Part shown: piece after piece, positions 35,552-44,804 of the stretch
How positions within the stretch are numbered: the first letter of the stretch is position 1
Layout of the letters: each line of letters begins with the position of its first letter
Source of the DNA: Prochlorococcus sp. scB243_495K23
Lineage (GTDB): Bacteria > Cyanobacteriota > Cyanobacteriia > PCC-6307 > Cyanobiaceae
NCBI GenBank assembly: GCA_000635495.1
Contig: JFLW01000084.1
Span: 1-64,000 of the forward strand
DNA length: 64,000 nt
Reading direction: 5' to 3'
Position numbers and translations under genes: made by a program
The notes under the pieces: generated by a model
Told to the model about the DNA's origin: nothing
Databases searched by the model: none
Seen by the model: the letters and a program-made list of their open reading frames with translations, nothing else

Positions 35552-36205
35552 TTATTTCAATAAACTTAAATCCTCGAAAACAAACTTTTGTATTTCTTCT
35601 TCTTGATTTTGGTTTAAATATTTTATTGATCTCGAATTTAAAATCCAATAATCTTTTTTACCTATATTTATAAATTCATCTTTGTATTCAATTTTTTGAG
35701 AATTTGATTCTAGGGTTTTTGGATTAATTCGTTGACTAGTATATTTCTTACTAAGAAAACCAACTCCAGTATCAAAAAATTCCTCAACAAAAATCTCAAT
35801 AATTGTTCCATGAATTTTTCTATAAACCATATTAATACAATCATCTTTAACCCTATACTTATCTCCTTCATTTCTCCCAGAAACATTCATTTCAATCCCA
35901 TTTTCAGAACTTTTAAGTAAATTAAAATTATTTTCTGAATGAACTGAATTAAATTCTCTTTTTACCCTGTGAATACACACTTCAAACAATTGAGAAGCAA
36001 TACTTTTCTTTATGTTTTCTTCATCTATATTTTTAATCTCAGGTTTAAAGTCTTCACCTAATAAGAACTCACCCTCATAAGAATTATCTTCAAATAAATA
36101 AGTACACTTGCCTTTATAGCCTTTGAAATCAGTATTCCATGTATATCTTTTTTCATAAGCATTTTTAAAAATATCTTTGCAACTCTGTTCTTTTAAATTT
36201 TTCAT
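35552..36205 (-). CDS. DUF3386-like cyanobacterial protein
   Basis: A 217-residue soluble protein without signal peptide. NAYEKRYTWNTDFKGYKGKC at the N-terminus, then GRNEGDKYRVKDDCINMVYR and YWILNSRSIKY, recalls the cyanobacterial DUF3386 family. Mostly beta-strand in appearance. Function unknown. Confidence 0.68.
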   Translation of the reverse strand: MKNLKEQSCKDIFKNAYEKRYTWNTDFKGYKGKCTYLFEDNSYEGEFLLGEDFKPEIKNIDEENIKKSIASQLFEVCIHRVKREFNSVHSENNFNLLKSSENGIEMNVSGRNEGDKYRVKDDCINMVYRKIHGTIIEIFVEEFFDTGVGFLSKKYTSQRINPKTLESNSQKIEYKDEFINIGKKDYWILNSRSIKYLNQNQEEEIQKFVFEDLSLLK

Positions 36206-36309
36206 TATTTTTAAGATTTACAAGCAATCATACAAAAAGGCATCTCTAATTGGGATAGAAAGTTTTAATTTATTAAATTGACTATTTTTTTAGGTTTTTT
36301 GTCAAAAAT

Positions 36310-36834
36310 TTAAGCCAAAGAGGGGATTTCACCTTTAAGCTGAGAAGCCCATGCCTCAAGACGCGAATCGGTCAAATCAGATTCACTATCCTCATCAAGA
36401 GGTAATCCACAAAAGCTTTCCCCTATAACACTTTTAGATTCATCAAATGTATAAGAAGATTTATCTACGTAACCGACCATTTCAGCGCCTGCTTTTGTGA
36501 AGTAGCTATGAAGTTCTTCCATTGCATCACAATAATTTTCAGTATAGGTAGAAGAATCTCCTAAACCAAAAATTGCTACTTTTTTTCCTGATAAATTTAG
36601 TTTGCCTATATCTTCTAATATTGAATCCCACGAAGTTCCAGATCTCTCCTCGTCCGCTCCAGTATTCCAAGTTGGCAGGCCACAAATAATACCTTCAAGA
36701 TTTTCAAATTCTGAAAGATCATCAACATCTGATACATCTTTTGGTGATTCTGCTGAAGGAATAAAGTTGTGAAGACGATCTGCGACATCTTCAGTTTTTC
36801 CAGTTGTAGTTGCGTAATAAATTCCTACTGTCAT
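36310..36834 (-). CDS. isiB: Flavodoxin
   Basis: FMN electron carrier, 174 residues, long-chain type. The FMN phosphate loop is YATTTGKTEDVADRL; GLPTWNTGADEERSG supplies the 50s loop with the stacking tryptophan; FGLGDSSTYTENYCDAM is the 90s loop with its tyrosine. It replaces ferredoxin in photosynthetic electron transfer under iron limitation; regulation by Fur is expected but no clear Fur box was read in the 139-nt upstream gap. Confidence 0.96.
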   Translation of the reverse strand: MTVGIYYATTTGKTEDVADRLHNFIPSAESPKDVSDVDDLSEFENLEGIICGLPTWNTGADEERSGTSWDSILEDIGKLNLSGKKVAIFGLGDSSTYTENYCDAMEELHSYFTKAGAEMVGYVDKSSYTFDESKSVIGESFCGLPLDEDSESDLTDSRLEAWASQLKGEIPSLA

Positions 36835-36973
36835 AAATTTAAATTGTTTTCTTTAAAATAATAGAAACAAACAAACGAAAAATTTCTCCAAAAAAGACTT
36901 TTTCAAGTTAAATTTTATACTAATAAAGGTAAGAAAAAGCTTTTAAAAATAATCTACTCAAAAATCTTTAAGC

Positions 36974-37711
36974 ATGAATAGTAAAACTTCTGATAACAAT
37001 CTAAATAAAATCATTGATGAATACAAATTTAATGGGCAGAAAAAGTTTAAATTAATTATTTTATTTGGTTTATTAGGAGATTTTGATAGCTTTGAATATG
37101 CAATAAATTTGAAAAATTACATCAATAAGAATCAAGATAAAAATTTAGATATTTTTGCAATTGCTATTGGGAACCAAAGTGGGAAAGATAAATTCTGTAA
37201 ATTTACTGGCTTTAACAAAGAAAATTTAATAGTAGTTTCTGATAATCAAATCCATAATAATCTAAAAGTCTCAAGAGGATTAGATATTGGTTTAGGCGGT
37301 TGGATCAATATGCTTTTGATGTTATCAGGGATAAATTCCTTTAAAACTATTAAAGAAGTTATTAGAGGTTATACTGGCGACCGAAAAGCAAAGCAAATTT
37401 ATTCAGAAGTTGACAAAATTGATGTATTAAAATTTTTAAAATTTTCAGGTAATTCTTTTAAAAAGGTTTTCGGGGATGGTTATTTAAGACCATTTGAATT
37501 AGCAACATTTAGACTAAATAATATGAATGAAATAATTCAAAATTGGAGTGATTATATTCTTAATGAAGAATACCTTCCTCAAAGAGGGGCTTCTTTTCTT
37601 TTAAATAATAACAATCAAATTATTTATAAATTTTTTTCAAACGATGTGCTTGGATATTCATCAAATATGAGGGATCCATTAGGATTTTTGACTAACTTAA
37701 TTAAAGAATAG
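36974..37711 (+). CDS. AhpC/TSA-like thioredoxin-fold protein without evident peroxidatic cysteine
   Basis: A 245-residue protein. FKLIILFGLLGDFDSFEYAI and LDIFAIAIGNQSGKDKFCKF look like the beta-alpha core of the AhpC/TSA-like family found in cyanobacteria, and GASFLLNNNNQIIYKFFSND like its C-terminal strand pair. The position expected for the peroxidatic cysteine is not a cysteine; the only cysteine is in KFCKF. It is probably not a classic peroxiredoxin. Divergent from flavodoxin, 139 nt apart, so they may share a stress-responsive region. Confidence 0.6.
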   Translation: MNSKTSDNNLNKIIDEYKFNGQKKFKLIILFGLLGDFDSFEYAINLKNYINKNQDKNLDIFAIAIGNQSGKDKFCKFTGFNKENLIVVSDNQIHNNLKVSRGLDIGLGGWINMLLMLSGINSFKTIKEVIRGYTGDRKAKQIYSEVDKIDVLKFLKFSGNSFKKVFGDGYLRPFELATFRLNNMNEIIQNWSDYILNEEYLPQRGASFLLNNNNQIIYKFFSNDVLGYSSNMRDPLGFLTNLIKE

Positions 37712-37727
37712 TTTTTAAAATATTTTT

Positions 37728-37985
37728 ATGAATGTAGATATATTTGGATATTTTGCAGCGATTTTAACAACAGCAGCATTTCTACCTCAATTGATAAAAA
37801 CTTTAAAAACAAAAAAGGCAGATGATGTTTCTTTGACAACATTAATAATGTTTATTATCGGTGTTTTGTCTTGGATTATTTACGGTTATAAAATTTCGTC
37901 TACACCAATATTGATAGCAAATTTGATCACCCTGATCTTAAATTTATTGATATTAATCTCTAAAATATATTTTTCAAAAAACTAA
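37728..37985 (+). CDS. SemiSWEET/PQ-loop sugar transporter-like protein
   Basis: An 85-residue protein with three membrane helices: DIFGYFAAILTTAAFLPQLI carrying the PQ motif, LTTLIMFIIGVLSWIIYGY, and LIANLITLILNLLILI. This is the bacterial SemiSWEET (MtN3) layout, which forms a dimeric sugar uniporter. The substrate is unknown. It follows the preceding gene by 16 nt. Confidence 0.88.
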   Translation: MNVDIFGYFAAILTTAAFLPQLIKTLKTKKADDVSLTTLIMFIIGVLSWIIYGYKISSTPILIANLITLILNLLILISKIYFSKN

Positions 37986-38069
37986 ATTGAGTAAATTTTT
38001 TTTTAAAAGTTATACTCTTTATATTTAATAATTAAATCTTGATTAAAATAGAACAAAAATTTACTGATC

Positions 38070-38294
38070 TTGAAAACTTCAAAATGCTGGGTTTGGTTTA
38101 AAGGAAGCCTTAACGATGGTGGATATTGGAAAGAGGGGTTTACTTGTACTTTTGATGAGAAACCAGGAGTTTTAATAGAAAGTCCTGCTTACGTAACTTG
38201 TCGGGTCCCTTCATGGAGAGTTTTGACTAAAGAACCAGAAAATTTATATAAATCTCCTTTAATTCCTGAAAAAGCAATTTGGAAAATAATTTAA
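38070..38294 (+). CDS. Small conserved hypothetical protein
   Basis: A 74-residue protein from TTG 38070, SKCWVWFKGSLNDGGYWKEG at the N-terminus, two further cysteines and PAYVTCRVPSWRVLTKEPEN. Aromatic and glycine-rich, soluble. No family recognised. A weak hairpin follows the stop. Confidence 0.6.
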   Translation: MKTSKCWVWFKGSLNDGGYWKEGFTCTFDEKPGVLIESPAYVTCRVPSWRVLTKEPENLYKSPLIPEKAIWKII

Positions 38295-38322
38295 TTTCTA
38301 AATGAATTAGAAAAAACTTTTT
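38295..38322 (+). terminator. Weak terminator-like hairpin
   Basis: TTTCTAA, loop ATGAA, TTAGAAA, then a run ending in TTTTTTT. The stem is AT-rich, so strength is doubtful, but it sits right at the stop of the preceding gene. Confidence 0.35.
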
Positions 38323-38499
38323 TACTGCACTATGGCGAGTTAATATTGCTTTAATAAATATTTAATTAATACCATCTACTCTCTTTTTATTAATATTATC
38401 CCTTTTTTATTCTTAGGTTTTCTTCTAGGAAAAAAGAATCCAAAGATTTCAAAATATATAGCAAGACCTCTAATAAGATTTGGCATTCCATTAAGTGTA

Positions 38500-39294
38500 A
38501 TGGGTCTCTTATTAAAGGAAGGCATAGATATAAATCTAATTAAAAGTGCATTTTTAGCATTCTCTGTAATTGGAATTTTAATAACTTTTATAAATATAAT
38601 CCCAATATTTAAGAAGAGGCTTCCAAATTACACATTGCAGCTAGCAGGCCTAATAGGTAACACATCATTTCTTGGAATACCAATTGCGCTAGCTCTTCTA
38701 CCTTCAACAACTATAAATTTCACTATTGGATTTGATTTAGGAACAACACTTTTCGCTTGGATATTTGGACCTTTTTTTCTTCAAGAAAAGGCTAACAGCA
38801 ATAACATCCCAAACATCAAAGGACTATTAAATGCATTGATAAATAGTCCTGCTTCTAGAGGGATTATTGGAGTACTTCTTGCATATCTTTTTCAAATAGA
38901 TGGAATTTTGGGCAATTATCTTTGGATTCCTGCAAGAATAGTGATTGCTTTGGCAATAATAATTGTGGGAACAAGACTTGGAATAATCACAAATCAAAAT
39001 GAGAGGATTTTGGATCTAAATGAGGAAATTAAATTTTCAATTATATTAAAATTATTTATTCTTCCCTGTATTATTTTTTTAATATGCAAATTCTTAGATT
39101 TTAACTACTATCAATCATCTGCAGTAATTCTACAGGCAGCAACCCCAACAGCAATATCCACAATATTAATGGCAGAAGCTTATGGTGTGAAACAAAAAAT
39201 AGCTTCAAAAATTCTTTTCACTACAACCTTAATTTCAATAATTACAATCCCTCTATTAAAAATATTTATAAATTTATTTATTCAAACAAATTGA
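38500..39294 (+). CDS. AEC (auxin efflux carrier)-family transporter, 5' end possibly disrupted
   Basis: A membrane protein of at least 264 residues with many helices; LAGLIGNTSFLGIPIALALL and AVILQAATPTAISTILMAEA are typical AEC/BASS-fold signatures. ATG 38500 would begin inside a transmembrane segment. The frame is open upstream to 38395 and encodes PFLFLGFLLGKKNPKIS and further AEC-like sequence, but has no ATG, GTG or TTG. A different frame just upstream (LINTIYSLFINII) looks like the missing start. A frameshift or lost start is therefore likely. Substrate unknown. Confidence 0.75.
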   Translation: MGLLLKEGIDINLIKSAFLAFSVIGILITFINIIPIFKKRLPNYTLQLAGLIGNTSFLGIPIALALLPSTTINFTIGFDLGTTLFAWIFGPFFLQEKANSNNIPNIKGLLNALINSPASRGIIGVLLAYLFQIDGILGNYLWIPARIVIALAIIIVGTRLGIITNQNERILDLNEEIKFSIILKLFILPCIIFLICKFLDFNYYQSSAVILQAATPTAISTILMAEAYGVKQKIASKILFTTTLISIITIPLLKIFINLFIQTN

Positions 39295-39377
39295 ATAAAG
39301 CCAATTTTAAGTACATAATTAATGATTATTGTAAAGATTATATCCTGATAACTAAATAATGTCTTAAGATTTAGTGT

Positions 39378-39629
39378 ATGAAGTCAGCAAACCCTGAAAA
39401 TGAATATATCCCTTTAGATCTAAGGATTTCTGTGAGGAGGGATACTTTAAGGCTTATTTCAGAGATGGCTCAAGATATGGGAATAAGCATTAATGATGTT
39501 TTTAGTTTTTTAGCCGAAGATTCTGTCATTGATCTCGAATTAATGGAAGATCTAAATAAAGTTGACATCCCAAACAAGTGCAGCATTGATGATTTAAAAA
39601 ATGCTCTTCTTAAAAAAAAGCTCTGTTAA
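39378..39629 (+). CDS. Small ribbon-helix-helix-like conserved protein
   Basis: An 83-residue soluble protein. YIPLDLRISVRRDTLRLISE followed by MAQDMGISINDVFSFLAE looks like a short strand plus two helices, reminiscent of ribbon-helix-helix DNA-binding or antitoxin proteins. No toxin gene is adjacent. It overlaps the convergent GT39 gene by 4 nt. Confidence 0.6.
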   Translation: MKSANPENEYIPLDLRISVRRDTLRLISEMAQDMGISINDVFSFLAEDSVIDLELMEDLNKVDIPNKCSIDDLKNALLKKKLC

Positions 39630-41431
39630 AATTTTTCAACTTTTCTATATTCCCAGTCAGATTTATAACCACTTTTTACTAAAAATTTCGAATACTTATT
39701 TAAATCACTTTTTTGAATTCGCCATAAATTATAAATTCCAAATTTGCCCAATTTTTGATGATTAATTTTTGACCATTGCTGTCGGCGGGTGGAGTATTCA
39801 TCTATTACTACCAATAGAGATTTATAATCATAATTAGGTTGATCCTCATAATTCTCTCTCCTATCAGTTTTTAGCCTTTCTGACAGATTAATTAATCCCT
39901 CTTCAGTGTTTGGTTCATAAAAAACTATTTGTCTCGAATAATAATGTAATGAAGGTTTTCTGATCCCAATCATTGCTAAAGTTTCCCTTCCCTCGCGAAT
40001 ATCTAAAATTAATTTTGAGATATTCCTTAATGGTAATTGCCTTGAAGTATCTGCTAATTTTCTTATTGGCATCATCAAATAAGATTGTCCAATTAAAAGT
40101 AAAATTTGAAGATAAAGAAGGATATTTCTAGATTTTAAAGAAAATAAGATTATTGCAAAAAGGGTGAATGAAGAGAAGAACATTTTAGCTTTGAAAATAA
40201 TCCCAGAGCTTATAAGTTCAGTTGCAAGATTAGGCATTTCGGGATCATTAATTGAACTCAACCAAATATTTGAGAAAAAGAAAGCTATTGAGAAACCAAA
40301 CAAAATTAAAATATTAAAAATCCAGAAATATGAATAACTTTTATTTTTATTTTTTAAGCTTATAAAACTATTACTTGTTAATAATGCCGCCGCTGGAATT
40401 GCTGGCAACCAATAACTAGGTAGTTTCGTTGCAGAAAGGCTAAAGAAGATTAAAACTGACGTTAACCAACATAGAGAATATGTATAAAGGGTCTCAGTAA
40501 CATTGCAACTTTCTTTTGAACTCCTCAAAAAATCCTTAAAGGTTTTAAATATCCCATGGCATAAAAAAGGAGTGAATGGTAATGAAGCCAATATCATTAT
40601 GTAAAGAAAAAACCAGAACGGTTCTGCATGATTATTTACAACTGAGGTATATCTTTGGAAATTATGGTAACCAAAAAAATTATCCCAAAAAGGCTTTCCT
40701 TCTTTTAGAAGTTCTAATATGTACCATGGAACACTTATTAGTGTTGTTATTAAAAAACCTTTCTTAGGGTTTATTTTACTGAGCAACGTTTCCCAATTCT
40801 TCTGACAAAACAAGAAAGACGTAATAGTCAATAATGCCAAAACAAATGCAACAGGTCCTTTAACTAAAATTGCAAAACCTAAAAATACCCAAGCTGAAAT
40901 ACATTGCTCATTATTTTCACTTGCCATTCTTCTCCAAAACAAAAGCAGGCTAATCCCTAAGGTTCCAGTCAAAAGGGCATCACTCACGGCAGTTCTACTC
41001 CAAATAATTATTAATGGAGAAAGAGCAAAGCTTAATGATGCAACTATTGGAGTAAGGAATTGACTATCACTCTTCTGTGGCCAACAAAACAACGTATCTC
41101 CAATCATCAACATTAAAAATAATGATGCCAAAGCTGAAGGGAGTCTTGCTGAGAGAGTCCCGAAACTATCCCAAATCTCATTTTTCGGTAATGAGTAAAA
41201 AAAACCCATTAGCCAATATATAAGTGGAGGCTTATCAAAACGGAATATGCCATTGACTTTTGGAGTTAACCAATCACCAGATTCACTCATTGTCCGTGCT
41301 GCAGCGGCAAATAAAGGGGGAGTTTCATCCACCAATCCTGTAGTGCCTAAACCTAAGATAAATACAATGATCCCACAAACTAAAACTATCAATAAGGTTA
41401 TAAGCCTTTTTTTTGAGTTAAGAAGAATCAT
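39626..41431 (-). CDS. ArnT/PMT-like membrane glycosyltransferase (GT39/GT83)
   Basis: A 601-residue protein with about a dozen membrane helices. Near the N-terminus, TTGLVDETPPLFAAAARTM then FRFDKPPLIYWLMG has the DE and KPPL-Y-W motifs of ArnT/PMT enzymes, which use lipid-linked sugars. The C-terminal domain (about 450-601) is soluble and probably periplasmic. It may modify envelope glycans or proteins. It lies 6 nt after the GT4 gene on the same strand, so they probably work together. Confidence 0.88.
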   Translation of the reverse strand: MILLNSKKRLITLLIVLVCGIIVFILGLGTTGLVDETPPLFAAAARTMSESGDWLTPKVNGIFRFDKPPLIYWLMGFFYSLPKNEIWDSFGTLSARLPSALASLFLMLMIGDTLFCWPQKSDSQFLTPIVASLSFALSPLIIIWSRTAVSDALLTGTLGISLLLFWRRMASENNEQCISAWVFLGFAILVKGPVAFVLALLTITSFLFCQKNWETLLSKINPKKGFLITTLISVPWYILELLKEGKPFWDNFFGYHNFQRYTSVVNNHAEPFWFFLYIMILASLPFTPFLCHGIFKTFKDFLRSSKESCNVTETLYTYSLCWLTSVLIFFSLSATKLPSYWLPAIPAAALLTSNSFISLKNKNKSYSYFWIFNILILFGFSIAFFFSNIWLSSINDPEMPNLATELISSGIIFKAKMFFSSFTLFAIILFSLKSRNILLYLQILLLIGQSYLMMPIRKLADTSRQLPLRNISKLILDIREGRETLAMIGIRKPSLHYYSRQIVFYEPNTEEGLINLSERLKTDRRENYEDQPNYDYKSLLVVIDEYSTRRQQWSKINHQKLGKFGIYNLWRIQKSDLNKYSKFLVKSGYKSDWEYRKVEKF

Positions 41432-41437
41432 TTAATA

Positions 41438-42514
41438 TTATTTATATTCATGCATTACCTTATTAAGCCAGTTCACAACCTTGTTAGCAAATATTTCTGC
41501 GGAGGCATTTTTTTCTACCCATTCTCTACATTTCTGACGTTTTATTTTTTCAATAATCGCTACATAGGAAAGCATATTTTTTTTATCATCAGGATCAGCA
41601 AGATAACCTGTTTGGCCATGTTGAATAATTTCACTAGGCCCTCCTCTTTTATAAGCTACAACTGGCACCCCACAGGCTAAAGCTTCAACAATAACGTTCC
41701 CATATGCCTCATTCCATTTCGGAGTGTTTAGCAACCCTCTGCATTTACCAAGTCCTTTTTGTAATTCATCGGTTGATAAAAAACCCATCCAATCTATAGC
41801 TCCTTTAGGGAATAATTTTTCTATCTTTGAGGCATAAATCTCATCTTCTATAAATCCCCAAACTTTTAATTTTTCGTCAAGTTGATTTGCTACATAAACT
41901 GCATCCTCCAAACCTTTCTCCGGAGCCACTCTTCCGACCCATGCCAAGGGTCCCTTAACTGAATCTTGAAAAATATAATTATCTAAATTAAACCCATTCC
42001 CAATAATGATTGGTTTTTTTATAAATGGATAATCATTAGCTTGCATTTTCGAATGAAAAGCAAAATTATTTGGATACTTAGTATGTACCTTAGAGATTAA
42101 ATTATTAATTACTGAACTTTCAGAACCCATACTAATAATATGTGCAATAGGTATCTCGAAATTTAGAGTCATCCAAATAGGCAACCAATCATAGGACATA
42201 TTCAACAATACATCTGCATGTTTAGCGATATCTATTCCCTTTTCAAGCATTCCTGCTAAAAGAGAATTTTCTGGGATACTCACGGGAGAATTATAATTTT
42301 GATGCTGCCAACTAATTTGATCTTCACCTTCCACACAATGTAATTTTGCTTTTACATTACTTTCATGTAACTTAGAATTTTTTGGAGCTACAACCTCAAC
42401 AGAATGGCCTAAAGAAATTAAACCTGAAACTAAAGAATTTAAAGTTAATTCAACTCCACCACCTTTACCACTCCCTAAGAACCCTATTGGAGTACTAATC
42501 AAAACTATTCGCAT
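41438..42514 (-). CDS. Glycosyltransferase family 4 protein
   Basis: GT-B glycosyltransferase, 358 residues. The N-terminal GSGKGGGVELTLNSLVSGLI is the acceptor-side glycine loop. The C-terminal donor site has AWVGRVAPEKGLEDAVYVAN and NEAYGNVIVEALACGVPVVA (the EX7E motif). Soluble, so cytoplasmic or membrane-peripheral. It probably builds a surface glycan or glycolipid with the adjacent GT39 protein; substrate unknown. Confidence 0.92.
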   Translation of the reverse strand: MRIVLISTPIGFLGSGKGGGVELTLNSLVSGLISLGHSVEVVAPKNSKLHESNVKAKLHCVEGEDQISWQHQNYNSPVSIPENSLLAGMLEKGIDIAKHADVLLNMSYDWLPIWMTLNFEIPIAHIISMGSESSVINNLISKVHTKYPNNFAFHSKMQANDYPFIKKPIIIGNGFNLDNYIFQDSVKGPLAWVGRVAPEKGLEDAVYVANQLDEKLKVWGFIEDEIYASKIEKLFPKGAIDWMGFLSTDELQKGLGKCRGLLNTPKWNEAYGNVIVEALACGVPVVAYKRGGPSEIIQHGQTGYLADPDDKKNMLSYVAIIEKIKRQKCREWVEKNASAEIFANKVVNWLNKVMHEYK

Positions 42515-42542
42515 TATTAGACTTTTTGCAAAAAGAAACTAA

Positions 42543-43484
42543 TTAAATAGTAGTATCAGAAAACTTATTTTCCCATAAACTTTTTCTCTGGCTAACAAAA
42601 AATACTGAGATAAGAACAAACACTACTCCTATCCATTGCACAATAGTGAGTCTTTCATCTAACCAAACACCTCCACTAAGAAGAGCAAATACAGGTGTTA
42701 AAAATGCAAGAGTGCTAAATCCAGTTATTTCTTTATTATTAGCAAAGTAGAAAAACAATCCATAAGCTATTGCCCCTCCAAAAATACTTGCAAATGACAT
42801 AAGTCCCCAATCAAATATTGACCAATCTGGAATTATTGTGAAATTTGATTGTAAGCAGTGCTTAATAATTAAGGGCAAACTCCCTAGAACCATATGCCAA
42901 CCTGTTACTGCCACTGGATCACTTTTAGTACAGGTGAATCTAATTAAAATTGTTCCTAATGCCATAGCGAGAGAAGCTGCAAGCATCCAAAGTTCTCCAA
43001 AGTTAAAAGCAACATCATTTATAGACTTATCAGACATTAACCACCAATTCCCTAGAAATTCTTGTGGAACTCCTAAAAATACTATTCCTCCCAAGCCAAA
43101 AAGTAGTCCTAACCATCCTATTGGATTAATTAAATTCCCAAATATTGCCCTCGCTAAAATAGCTACCAAAAGCGGTTGAGAATCAATTAAAACAGAACCT
43201 AAACCTGCTCCAGTTTTTTCAATACCATAAGTTAAAAATAACTGAAAAAAAGTGGCATCAACAATCGTAAAAACAAAAAACCACTTCAAATCGCACTTAT
43301 AAATTTTTAAATCTCTTTTAAGCAAATATGTTGTTATTAGAACAAGAATCCCTGCAGGAAGTAATCTTAAAGAAGCCACAAACTCAGGCCCAGCACTAGA
43401 TACTAAAGGCGTCATTGCCGCCATTGAAGTACCCCAAAGTGCAAAAGGGAGTATCATTAAAAACCAATTTAGGATTGAATTCAT
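42543..43484 (-). CDS. EamA-family (DMT) transporter
   Basis: A 313-residue protein with ten hydrophobic helices arranged as two EamA halves. GTSMAAMTPLVSSAGPEFVA and GSVLIDSQPLLVAILAR in the first half, LAFLTPVFALLSGGVWLDER in the second, are the usual drug/metabolite transporter signatures. Possibly an amino acid or metabolite exporter. It is divergent from sppA, 52 nt away. Confidence 0.92.
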   Translation of the reverse strand: MNSILNWFLMILPFALWGTSMAAMTPLVSSAGPEFVASLRLLPAGILVLITTYLLKRDLKIYKCDLKWFFVFTIVDATFFQLFLTYGIEKTGAGLGSVLIDSQPLLVAILARAIFGNLINPIGWLGLLFGLGGIVFLGVPQEFLGNWWLMSDKSINDVAFNFGELWMLAASLAMALGTILIRFTCTKSDPVAVTGWHMVLGSLPLIIKHCLQSNFTIIPDWSIFDWGLMSFASIFGGAIAYGLFFYFANNKEITGFSTLAFLTPVFALLSGGVWLDERLTIVQWIGVVFVLISVFFVSQRKSLWENKFSDTTI

Positions 43485-43536
43485 TAGGTCTGCTGATAGT
43501 CTTTTTAAAGTAGTTTTATGAATTTACCTTAAAAGA

Positions 43537-44346
43537 ATGATTTGGCCTTTTAGACGAAAGTCAAAAAAAAGAATAGCTCGTATAGTAATTGATGAGCCTA
43601 TTACAAGTTCAACAAGAGTTTCAGTCCTTAAAGCTCTTAAACAAATTGAGGATAGAGAATTTCCTGCTTTAATTGTGAGAATTGATTCACCAGGGGGTAC
43701 TGTTGGAGATAGCCAAGAAATATACTCTGCTATTAAAAGACTAAAAGATAAAGGATGTAAAGTCATTGCTAGTTTTGGGAACATCTCTGCTTCAGGAGGC
43801 GTTTACATAGGTGTTGCATCTGACAAAATAGTTGCTAATCCTGGCACAATTACAGGATCTATTGGTGTGATTATAAGAGGAAATAATTTATCTGAATTAT
43901 TAGATAAAATCGGTATTAAATTTGAGACTGTTAAAAGCGGTGTCTTTAAAGACATACTTTCCCCAGATAAACCTCTAAGTGAGGAGGGTAGAAGTCTACT
44001 CCAAGGGCTTATTGATGAAAGTTACAAACAATTTACTGAAGCTGTTGCTGAAGGAAGGAATTTGCCTGTTGAAGAAGTAAGAAAATTTGCTGATGGAAGA
44101 ATTTTCACTGGAACACAAGCACTCGAACTTGGTCTTGTTGATGCGGTTGGAGATGAATTTGTTGCGAGGGAGCTAGTTGCAGAAATGGTTAATATTGATC
44201 CTAAAAATCAGCCCTTAACATTTGGGAAGAAAAAGAAGAAAATACTTGGACTAATTCCTGGAAGTAGGATGATTGAGAAAATTATCAATAATATCTTTTT
44301 TGAGTTTGACTCATCTAATAAAGTACTTTGGTTATATAAGCCTTAA
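43537..44346 (+). CDS. sppA: Signal peptide peptidase SppA (short form)
   Basis: Serine protease of family S49, 269 residues, so the half-length form that assembles as an octamer. VRIDSPGGTVGDSQEIYSAI leads to the catalytic-serine region GNISASGGVYIGVASDKIVA and GTITGSIGVI. There is no obvious N-terminal membrane segment (it begins MIWPFRRKSKKR), unusual for E. coli-type SppA but common in cyanobacteria. Confidence 0.93.
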   Translation: MIWPFRRKSKKRIARIVIDEPITSSTRVSVLKALKQIEDREFPALIVRIDSPGGTVGDSQEIYSAIKRLKDKGCKVIASFGNISASGGVYIGVASDKIVANPGTITGSIGVIIRGNNLSELLDKIGIKFETVKSGVFKDILSPDKPLSEEGRSLLQGLIDESYKQFTEAVAEGRNLPVEEVRKFADGRIFTGTQALELGLVDAVGDEFVARELVAEMVNIDPKNQPLTFGKKKKKILGLIPGSRMIEKIINNIFFEFDSSNKVLWLYKP

Positions 44347-44366
44347 AATTAAGTAAGTATAAAAAA

Positions 44367-44738
44367 ATGAATGATGATTATAAAATTACATTTATTCGGG
44401 GTGCTACAACAGCATCTGGAAATTCTGTTAAGGAAATAGAAGTTGCCGTAGTGGAATTAATTGATGAATTAATTTCACGAAACAATCTAATTAAGACGAA
44501 CATACTTTCCATTACATTCACAGCGACAAAAGATTTAAATGCATGTTTCCCCGCTTCAATTGCAAGGAAATTTAATGGACTTGATACAGTTGCCTTTTTA
44601 GACTGCCAACAAATGCATGTATCCAATGATGTTGATTTTTGTATAAGAATTATGGCTCAAGTTTTATTGCCACCAAATTATGAAATAAAGCACCCTTATT
44701 TAAATGGTGCTTCAAAATTAAGGACAGATAGATGTTAA
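44367..44738 (+). CDS. aroH: Chorismate mutase, AroH type
   Basis: A 123-residue enzyme converting chorismate to prephenate for Phe/Tyr synthesis. FIRGATTASGNSVKEIEVAV contains the family arginine, and SITFTATKDLNACFPASIAR and DCQQMHVSND follow the AroH fold of Bacillus. It lies 20 nt after sppA; the two may be co-transcribed. Confidence 0.94.
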   Translation: MNDDYKITFIRGATTASGNSVKEIEVAVVELIDELISRNNLIKTNILSITFTATKDLNACFPASIARKFNGLDTVAFLDCQQMHVSNDVDFCIRIMAQVLLPPNYEIKHPYLNGASKLRTDRC

Positions 44739-44804
44739 CCTTAGTAAAATTATTTTTGTTCTAAATTTAGTAGCAATTACTCAACTTTTAATTTTATTTA
44801 CTTA

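Noticed and set aside
44378-44626. 82-codon minus-strand frame opposite aroH
   Set aside because: Entirely antisense to chorismate mutase; no domain.
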